A stretch of 64,000 nucleotides of DNA from Limnoperna fortunei. Taxonomy: Eukaryota; Mollusca; Bivalvia; Mytilida; Modiolidae. Where the stretch lies: NCBI GenBank assembly GCA_944474755.1, contig OX104125.1, positions 42,423,899 through 42,487,898 on the forward strand, in the 5' to 3' direction. The notes beneath the pieces were generated by a model. It had not been told where the DNA came from, did no database searches, and saw only the letters and a list, made by a program, of their open reading frames with translations. The translations under genes and the position numbers were made by a program. Position 1 is the stretch's first letter. Each line of letters starts with the position of its first letter. Shown here piece after piece: positions 56,219 to 64,000 of this stretch.

Positions 56219-59031
56219 CAGTATTTCGATTAAAATATCAGAGTCTGTGTCTTTTATTTATTGATTACTGACGTTTAGCGCACATAGAATATAATTGTCG
56301 GGGATTTGTTTTACTGTCTTCGAATGATTTATTGAATTTGAATTTCGAGATACATGTATGCGTTGGTTTTATGCCATCTTCTTTTACGTCATTATAAAAA
56401 GAAAAAAAAGTTGCCTAAATGTACTGACAGTAATTTATTCCCATCATTGATTGGTCCAGTAAATGTTACGTCGAAACCACTTTATAAGCTGCAAGTTAAA
56501 CCAGCCAGCTTCAAATCCTCATGTATTGTTCGTTGTTGTGTGATACAAGCATTATTGACTCTATAATTGACCCAGTCTAATTTAGCTACTACCGTCTGCG
56601 TATCACGCACGCGCTGTATTGGCCTAATGATCCGTGCACATTGTTATCAGTTTCACTATATCGTATCCGAAGGGCATCAATAAGACTTTTAATAACCAAT
56701 TTGCGTTAAGTCCAATTATAATAGCCACTCTAAGCGTTTTGATACAGAATATCTAGAACATATAACAGATATGGAGCAAATCGTTTGCTGAACAAAGTGC
56801 AAAAAATATAAATAAATTAGTACTGAAAAAGAATGTCTGCACTATTTAATGAAATTAGACAAAACAACAAAAGTACAAACATTTTGTTTTTGTTAATCTG
56901 CAAGACATTAAAAAAGTTTCTTGTTGACGTCGATTTACTATGGTTTCAGTTTTAACTGTTTGCACTTTTGGCTCATGTTTTTTCCTTATTTGACTGTTTT
57001 TTCCTGCCGTTTTCATGCTGTTAGTGTCGTATTTCATATCACAGTTGTACTATTTACAAATAATTCTTTTAGCGCCCCCTTTTATACACCGCGATATGGA
57101 GTATGTTATGGATGAAGTCTAAAGTGCTAAAAAAGTTCGCTTCCTCTGTTCCTGACCTAGGCGATTGAGGGGGGGGGGGGTAAATTTTATTTTTGTAAAC
57201 AGGTTAAATTTTTTACTGACTTCCTGAGTAAGTTTTTATACAGTCAAAATGTTAAAAGAGGCTCCCTCCAAATAAGTATGTTTCCGTTCCTTACCGGAAG
57301 TAGTGCGGGATGTTAAAGGTTAACAGAGTAAACTGGTTTAATTTCTTGCAAATACCAATCGGATTTTCTTCTGACTTCCTGGCAGTTAAAACAGTCTAGA
57401 CAGCGACGCGAGTTGATTAAAAAAATTATTAATAACACCTTAGCTTTGTTATAACCTAATAAAACTAGTTGCCTGTTGGAATCATGGGAAATAATTATTA
57501 AATAATATTTAATAACTGTTGTTATGTGTAATTGTAGTGCGCAGATGTTTCTAATCCTTTGACTTTGACGGAAATTTTTGGACTATGCAAATCTGTTAAG
57601 GAAAGATAAATTATATTTAGTTATATGATTCCGCATATTTTATATTAGTTCCATGGAATGCTAGAATCGTTTAACGCATTGGATGTAGCTCTTACTCTAA
57701 ATGTCAGAATTATTTTATTGCTATTTGAAACCAAAAAATGCAATATTACAATTTCTTATGATGACTCAATAAAAAGAAATGGTCCAATAATTTCCGACAA
57801 TTAAACTTAGTAAGGGCATATAAACACAAATGAAAATCTCATATATATGTAATAATCACATCATTAAAAAGGATTCTGAAGCTATCAGAATCGTATTCTG
57901 TTCTGTTGACTCAGCAATATCATATTATTTGTTTTCCAACCTGTCTAATATTCAGGCAAAACGGACACATATTGTTTATAAACTTATACAATGATTTCAT
58001 TAAAACTTGATTATTTCAATGTATTTTACAATTTTGACACAAAATAATAAAATGTGAGATCATATCTAATACATATCCATTTGCAATAAGTAATATAATC
58101 CGGGCATTTAAATCATAAGTACATTGGTACTGTACTATTGACTTAATTTGCATATCAACTTTCTGTACTCGACACGTCATTAATAATGATACTGCGCCTG
58201 TCTGAAACATGCACCCAATACACAATATGTTATTAAATAAACTCTATTGAAATTATGACAATAAGACTCGAACAATTATTTTAGGAAATGACTATTTTGA
58301 TTAATATTTAATTGATTTATTGTCATTCAGAACATTGACACGATAAAAAAAATTACATATGATAAAATTTCTTGACATTTGATTGGCTAAACTTCGCATC
58401 CTTCACCAAGGATATGAATCGTATCTGTCTATTTTTAAACAATTTATGAGGCATGTTACCATTTTTAAAGAATATATGAGGCATGTTCGTCTTCGCTCAA
58501 TATCATTTTACAAGGTCCCGTTTATTAAAGCTTATTGACCTTTTCAAAAGTTCATACTTGAATAGTATTGCATAGACTACTAATAAAGACTTAAAACATA
58601 ACGCGTGAAAAACGTGTCATTCAATCATCAAACGGGAGAATTCGTTCTGTTGTTATACACTTCAAATACAAAATGCGGAGGCTTCGGTATATAGTAGGAT
58701 CGCAAGAATTGCCATCAATGTAATTTGTAAAATTCCTACATCTATAGGTAAATACCAATTTAATGTTGGTATTATTTTTAATATCGATTTGAACCGCTTG
58801 AAAAAAAACGACCGTTCAAATATGACGTGCATATACCGCTTAAAGTCCTAACCAGTGGTAAGACGAGTATATATTCGTAATCAACGTCTTAAACGATCTA
58901 TACTATTTATGTCGACGTCATAGTAAGAGTTTTCACACAATCAACTTTGTGTTCTAAATGGCTGACAAATCCGGCAACACATATGTTACGTTGTTGATAG
59001 TAGTAAGTTAATATGTTCTATTAGAATTGAA
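56219..59031. other. Intronic stretch, largely unannotated
   Basis: 2.8 kb with no gene recognised. A run of 12 G is at about 57170-57180, and two imperfect blocks containing CTGACTTCCTG near 57215 and 57375 repeat weakly. Confidence 0.35.
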
Positions 59032-59240
59032 ATAATTATTTGGGGACACGAATATATACTGACTTTATCACGGGATGGCCTTTCATGCCAAAATTTTACA
59101 ATATTTAGCATAAAAATGAACCCGTGGTAAAACCAATATATATTCGTGCCCCAATGAATTATTAATTGTGTAATCTGTTTTCCGCTGTTGTAACATTGTG
59201 ACGTCACCTTGTCCTTTGGAAGGTACAACTAGCACGATCA
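59032..59240. mobile_element. Hairpin element, copy 2
   Basis: Arms AATTATTTGGGGACACGAATATAT and the complement (ATATATTCGTGCCCCAATGAATT) span 59032-59166, with a second stem step TATCACGGG / CCCGTGGTA. Then CGCTGTTGTAACATTGTGAC, GTCAC and GATCAAAGGAAAA as in copy 1 at 45454-45725, although the hairpin arms themselves differ. Confidence 0.72.
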
Positions 59241-59600
59241 AAGGAAAACATTACATTAATTATCCCAACTAAATTTGCCAGGATAATCTATAGTATTTAT
59301 ATTAGTTTGCATGCAACATTTTAATTAATTATTAAATATCTTATTTTTTTTAAGGTTAAATTCACGTATAAGCGTTTTTATTCTGTTATATACTAAATGT
59401 ATATAAATGTTAAAATTATTAAAATATTACAAATTATTTTAGTCAGCGCGTCCCCAGGTGCTGGATATGCGTTACCCTATTGTTGAGGAGAGGTCAACTT
59501 GATCAAGTGTTTGGGAATGTCACGTATATAAGGCCCGTTTTATACACGTAGCCCCTACAAAAGGTTATATCTTTAGTCTCTATCCAACTCATAACAATAT
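59241..59600. other. Intron 1 3' end
   Basis: AT-rich. The T-rich stretch TTTTGTGTTTTTATATTGCAG just downstream serves as polypyrimidine tract and acceptor. Confidence 0.5.
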
Positions 59601-59620
59601 TTTGTGTTTTTATATTGCAG

Positions 59621-59851
59621 ATAGCAACTTTGTATTGGGAAATGCTCAAGCATCCAGTTTTCCTATTGTGTATTGTTCAGATGGCTTTTGTGAGCTGACG
59701 GGATTTGCGAGAGCTCATGTCATGGGAAAAAGTTGCGCATGCAAATTTTTGTACGGACCCGATTCCGAAGAAATAGAGAAGACCAAAATAGATGAGGCTT
59801 TGGAGTTGAGACAGGAACTTAAAACAGAAATATACCTCTACAGACGAAACA
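59621..59851 (+). CDS. ELK-type (KCNH) voltage-gated K+ channel, exon 2 (PAS/eag domain)
   Basis: 231 bp between an acceptor TTTTTATATTGCAG (ends 59620) and a donor GTAAGT (59852-59857). With the base carried over from exon 1, it reads HSNFVLGNAQ, FPIVYCSDGFCELTG, FARAHVMGKSCACKFLYGP and ELKTEIYLYRRN, the PAS domain of EAG/ERG/ELK channels. The wording FDGTHSNF...FPIVYCSDGFCELTG and CKFLYGP fits the ELK branch (KCNH3/4/8-like) best. This domain folds in the cytoplasm and contacts the cyclic-nucleotide-binding-like domain to shape gating. The exon ends in phase 1; the rest of the PAS domain, the six membrane segments, pore and C-terminus must lie beyond 64000. The ATG at 59602 upstream in the same frame lies in the intron and is not the start. 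Confidence 0.95.
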
Positions 59852-59948
59852 GTAAGTTTTATAACGATGTAATATACATGTACTATGAATTCGAGTTTCG
59901 TATGATTTTCATGATTTATTTGTTTTATAACATTTCAAAATTAAAAAC

Positions 59949-60184
59949 GTCTCCAGCGACCGAGTGATTGAGCTAGTTAGTCATCTACTTTTGATCACGT
60001 CTGTGTCAACACTGAGCTTGCAGGTTCGTGTCTCACTTAGGGCAGGGTGTGCTCGACTCCAACCTTAATTGACAAGAACTGCAAGTTTTCCTACAGAAGG
60101 TGGGGATTTTCAGGGGACAATAAAAAAATGGACGCCACGATATAGCTGAACTGAAAGGGGAGTTAACTTTATTCAAATAAACGT
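59949..60184 (+). mobile_element. tRNA-derived SINE, diverged
   Basis: GTCTCCAGCGACCGAGTGAT (A-box region), GAGCTTGCAGGTTCGTGTCT (B-box), AGGGCAGGGTGTGCTCGACT, GACGCCACGATATAGCTGAA. About 95 bp after exon 2. Confidence 0.87.
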
Positions 60185-60344
60185 ACAAGATCAAATGGTA
60201 AAGTTAAAATCAGCAGGAATATAAATTATGTGCTGACGTACGTTTTGTTTTAGTTATTCACAAGACATTTTCACTTGTAATATTGAAAAACACAACTCAT
60301 TTCCGATTTCCGACTTAGTTCTGAAATTATAACTCTTTTGCATT

Positions 60345-61460
60345 CAAACATTCAAACAATGCAGTATTAGAATCTGGGTTACCACAAGGCACGGTTCTTG
60401 GACCCTTGTTGTTCCTGTGTCACATCAACGATCTACCGACAGTGTGAAATCTCAAGTACTGCTCTTCGCAGACGACTGTCTACTCTATCGAACCATCAAA
60501 AGCCATGAAGATCATATTATACTTCAAAACGACCTGAAAAGCCTGGAAGAATGGGCATTAAAATGGGGAATGTGTTTCGACGCCACAAAGTGCTATGTCA
60601 TGGGTATTAAGGCGAAAACCAACAGCCTTTTCTACCTCAACTATACAGTTCTAAAACAGGTCACAGAAAACCCATACCTAGGCGTTCTCCTTTCGGAAGA
60701 CTTGTAATGGTCTAAACATATTGCGAAAACCGTAAGCAAGGCAAGCTCTACCCTCGGATTTATACGACGCAGCCTAAAAAACTGTCCTATGTCATGCCGA
60801 AAAACAGCCTACATTTCACTGGTAAGAGCTGTGCTGGACTATGGATTAGTTGTATGGGATCGGTATCTTCAAAAGGACATCGATAAAATCGAACGAGAAC
60901 AAAGAAACGGGCACGATTCATCACAAGAGACTACAAAAGCCGCCAAGATGGAGCGGTTACGAACATGCTAAATGATCTTGAGCTACCATCACTACGAGAC
61001 AGAAGAACCAATGCAAAATTAGTGTTCCTATACAAAATAGTGCAGGGATTATTACCAGCAATAGGCCAGGAAGCTTACATCAGACCAGCTAGACCAAAGA
61101 GGCAAATCCGTTCCGTTAAATACAAAGACTGCCTGACTAATAATATCATAGACCGTCAGGTAACAAACAACACTAGGACTTTTATTGTACCACCATCCAA
61201 ATGCAACCAATACAGGAACTCTTTCTTTGTTGACACAATCGTCCACTGGAATAAGCTACCGGAAGACACAGCGCGCAGAAAGACAGTTGAGAGCTTCCTC
61301 CCGACCTGCTACTAAAGCAGCAGCTCTCTTCCGATGCGTCTATGCCAGTATTGGTCCTGCATCGTATTTATTCAGATTCGCCTTGAGCAGAAAATGTGAT
61401 TACTGGCTTGAAAAACAGCAAGACAACATTTATGTACTTTCAGGACGAGGAATATAATGA
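60345..61460 (+). pseudogene. Degraded 3' end of a second CR1/Jockey-type LINE
   Basis: Reading from 60361: VLESGLPQGTVLGPLLFLCH then INDLPT, the RT block. After a frame change near 60417-60440, VLLFADDCLLYRTIKSHEDH, WALKWGMCFDATKC and NPYLGVLLSEDL. A TAA at 60705 breaks the frame; it continues with a 'SLVRAVLDYGLVVWD' block. Another frame change near 60900 leads to NDLELPSLRDRR and IVHWNKLPEDT, ending at TAA 61313-61315. It has at least two frameshifts and one nonsense codon. The wording differs from the LINE at 2820-8472, so it is a different family. Endonuclease and most of the RT are missing, so it is 5'-truncated. The segment to about 61460 is probably its 3' UTR. Confidence 0.88.
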
Positions 61461-62586
61461 ACATTGTAAAAAGTCGCAAAATCACTGGGTCACGTGTAGA
61501 AAATTTACAATCGGTGCGATCAAGTCTGTCCGCTCTCATAGAAATAAAGACTCTTAATACATTACAATAAAAATTAAAAAAACGGCGAAAAGCGGACTAT
61601 CCGGAAAGGAACGGATTGGAGACATTTTATTGAATAAACATGATGGAAAAAGATAAACAACCCATCGTGCCCATAGGTCGTAATGCGCCAACGTATTATA
61701 GTAAACATTTGTAACTCATTTAAATAAATTTTTTATAACATATTTACCGAAAATATTTTGATTATATTGGTACATTTAACATTTGTGTACTTTTCAAAAA
61801 ATTTGTTTCAATTATCACTGTTTTGGTGGTATATAAATTTGTATGGCAGGATCACAAACTATGAAGACAATATTGTATAATCAATTTGCTGAACCTGTAT
61901 TAACGAGCACTTGTACTATGAAACCGCGTTTAAATTATATCTTTCGTCGTCTCTAAACAAAGACTTTGACAAACCTGACGCATGATTGAACAGTTCTGAA
62001 AAAAACAAATATACGTTATGTGCTTTTGCCGATTATCGTGACAGACGCCTCTGTACATATAACAATGTATTTATTCGGAAGGATTAAAATTATTTTCCTT
62101 GTTTTCTTTATTGTAATCAAGTTCGAAAAAAATCAAACAATAAGCCATTTTCAAAACATGCAATATTAACTATAGAAAATTGGATGCATTATTTAACAGC
62201 GTTTTTGTTTCAAAATGTATTTCACATCGCGAACGAAATGAATAATTTTCAATCCTGTCACATTGTCCTTTCATACTAATGTAAAACTGCAAACCAATGA
62301 TGACGGCTTAAGTTTAATTTATTATGAAACAATCCTGTCATTCTGCGCGGGCTTAAAACCTTCCATCAGGAACACATTTGCATTTATCATTGTCAGATGT
62401 CTGATCCCTCTAGAAACAGACATGAAATAAAGCTTAGACATAGCAACCGAACGTAGACCTTGCAAATATCCTATTACATCATCATAATGTGTTTTTATAC
62501 TTTTTTGCGCACGTGTTGTTTGTGCTTTGGTAGTTATTCATCAGTTACAGAAATAAAATACACTTAGCACTTTGCAATCATACGTT
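61461..62586. other. Intronic stretch, nothing recognised
   Basis: No features recognised. Confidence 0.35.
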
Positions 62587-62825
62587 TTCGGTTTTACGCC
62601 ACGTTCAGCAATTTTTCATCCGTATCTTAAATTTCAGTTTTTAGTAAAAGTGGAAGAAGGAGTACCATTGAAAACCTCAAACTTTCAGCAGAAGAAAATT
62701 GACAATGTTTGTCAGTTCATGTTGGAATCGAGCACACCCTGATTCACAGGTTCTAATTCACAACTCAATTGTTGTAACAACGATGAGTTGTTTATGAATA
62801 AATATCTTTACTACACGGCCATCGC
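62587..62825 (-). mobile_element. tRNA-derived SINE, reverse, strongly diverged
   Basis: TTTTACGCCACGTTCAGCAA, TTTTTCATCCGTATCTTAA, GGAATCGAGCACACCCTGAT and CTACACGGCCATCG follow the order of the reverse SINE. The A-box end and B-box are damaged. Confidence 0.7.
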
Positions 62826-63398
62826 AATGTACAAGCTCCACGCATTTGTTGGTTCAAAGACAGATCTAAAAATTATTTTGAATTCATTCAATACATATAT
62901 AAAAGGTATGGTTGTACAACGTTGACAAATAGAATACACACGGCACACTCACCCATAGGAGTCTTGTGATCAGGTGTTAAACTCAGATTTTTTCATGTTT
63001 TTTTCTTTTGGCGGAAACATTGAATTGAGAGACTGCTAGTGTGAAAAGACAAACAGAACAAAGATTCAAATATAAATTTAATTTTTATTGCCATTTTCGG
63101 TCGGAAATAAAATTTTGAAAACGACAAATGTAATACTTTTTTTTATATAAATCTGAATACAAGATGATTTGTATAAAAATCTAATTTTGAGAATCGTAAA
63201 TAAATAATCTAACCTACTGATCTTATGGAAATCATGTAATCACGTTGTCTTTCCATGTAAGACAGTTTTCTTTCATTATATTAAAGCGGTAGAAGAATCA
63301 AATTGTAGCTTTCGTGATTTAAAGTTTAAACTATAATTTTAACCACATTTTTCCACTTTGCCCTCTATTGATACGAAACTGAGCAAACGGAATTAGAT
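62826..63398. other. Intronic stretch, nothing recognised
   Basis: No features recognised before the 21-bp array. Confidence 0.35.
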
Positions 63399-64000
63399 TT
63401 CTCACCGCTGACAGTACAGTTCTTACCGCTTACAGTACAGTTCTCACCGCTGACAGTACAGTTCTCACCGCTGACAGTACAGTTCTCATCGCTGACAGTA
63501 CAGTTCTCACCGCTGACAGTACAGTTCTCACCGCTGACAGAACAGTTCTCACCGCTGACAGTACAGTTCTCACCGCTGACAGTATAGTTCTCACAGTTTT
63601 CACCCCTGACAATACAGTTCTCACCGCTGACAGTACAGTTCTGGCCGCTGACAGTACAGTTCTCACCGCTGACAGTACAGTTCTCACCGCTGACAGTACA
63701 GTTCTCACCGCTGACAGTACAGTTCTCACCGCTGACAGTAAAGTTATCACCGCTGACAGTACAGTTCTCACCGCTGACAGTACAGTTCTCACCGCTGACA
63801 GTACAGTTCTTACCGCTGACAGAACAGTTCTCACCGCTGACAGTACAGTTCTCACCGCTGACAGTACAGTTCTCACCGCTGACAGTACAGTTCTTACCGC
63901 TGACAGTACAGTTCTTACCGCTGACAGTACAGTTCTCACCGCTGACAGTACAGTTCTCACCGCTGACAGTACAGTTCTCACCGCTGACAGTACAGTTCTC
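63399..64000 (+). repeat. 21-bp satellite array, about 28 copies, continuing past the window
   Basis: Unit CAGTTCTCACCGCTGACAGT plus A. Point variants (TTACCGC, CTCATCGC, CTGGCCGC, GACAGAACAG) and one irregular stretch near 63590-63610. The unit is a multiple of 3, so the minus strand is open for 183 codons as a heptad RTVLSAV repeat. This openness follows from the period and no stop within the unit. There is no non-repeat flank to support a gene. Confidence 0.96.

Larger units (their letters stand above)
17965..59620 (+). other. KCNH intron 1 (GT-AG, phase 1, 41,656 bp)
   Basis: Donor GTGAGT at 17965-17970; acceptor after a T-rich run, TTTTATATTGCAG, ending at 59620. No further KCNH coding was recognised inside. 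It holds most of the mobile elements and arrays listed below. An unrecognised alternative or non-coding exon inside cannot be excluded. Confidence 0.85.
59852..64000 (+). other. KCNH intron 2, 5' part
   Basis: Starts at the donor GTAAGT. No exon with the remaining PAS residues (a 'PFWC..' type block) was seen before the window end, so the intron is at least 4.1 kb long. Confidence 0.75.

Noticed and set aside
59602..59620. ATG at 59602 as the start of the PAS-domain protein
   Set aside because: It lies in the polypyrimidine/acceptor region; the family N-terminus is encoded at 17886-17964 and joins at 59621 in phase.
63430..63981. 183-codon minus-strand frame made of RTVLSAV repeats as a real protein
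   Set aside because: The unit length is a multiple of 3 and lacks stops on that strand, so long open frames are expected. No non-repeat start, domain or splice context supports a gene.

Overview
The window looks like AT-rich, repeat-dense nuclear DNA of an invertebrate, most likely a bivalve mollusc and possibly a mytilid. The evidence is spliced coding sequence, a CR1/Jockey-type LINE with a 2A-like motif, many tRNA-derived SINE copies, MITEs with clean target-site duplications, and several tandem arrays. The bivalve call rests on recognising dispersed-repeat phrases and is an inference. No bacterial-style operon, CRISPR array or rRNA was seen.

One host gene is supported: an ELK-type (KCNH) voltage-gated potassium channel on the + strand. 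Exon 1 (17886-17964) carries the initiator Met and the N-terminal PAS-cap. Exon 2 (59621-59851) carries most of the PAS/eag domain. They join in phase (phase 1) across a GT-AG intron of 41,656 bases, and the rest of the gene lies beyond 64000. Almost everything from 17965 to 64000 is therefore intronic.

1-2.6 kb: a broken Gag-like fragment on the minus strand, then a degenerate MITE whose internal 58-bp segment has expanded into an array of about 25 copies. 2.7-9.1 kb: a 5.65-kb LINE inserted in a minisatellite of about 37 bp and flanked by an 8-bp duplication; its ORF1 is 5'-truncated and fused in frame to minisatellite sequence, and its ORF2 carries a frameshift. 9.3-12.5 kb: a 52-bp satellite with a higher-order repeat. 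12.5-17.9 kb: dispersed repeats, SINEs and the region upstream of the channel gene.

Intron 1 (18-59.6 kb): SINEs on both strands, two intact MITEs with 9-bp duplications, two copies of a TTAA-flanked MITE in opposite orientation, a large inverted repeat (34.1-36.0 kb) with a THAP-like fragment in its loop, 3'-end fragments of other retroelements, a 70-bp minisatellite after a T-rich tract, and two members of a hairpin family. Intron 2 (59.85-64 kb): a SINE, a degraded LINE 3' end, another SINE, and a 21-bp satellite that runs off the window edge.

The channel is the only recognisable host gene. The rest shows repeats that give rise to, nest in and interrupt one another.
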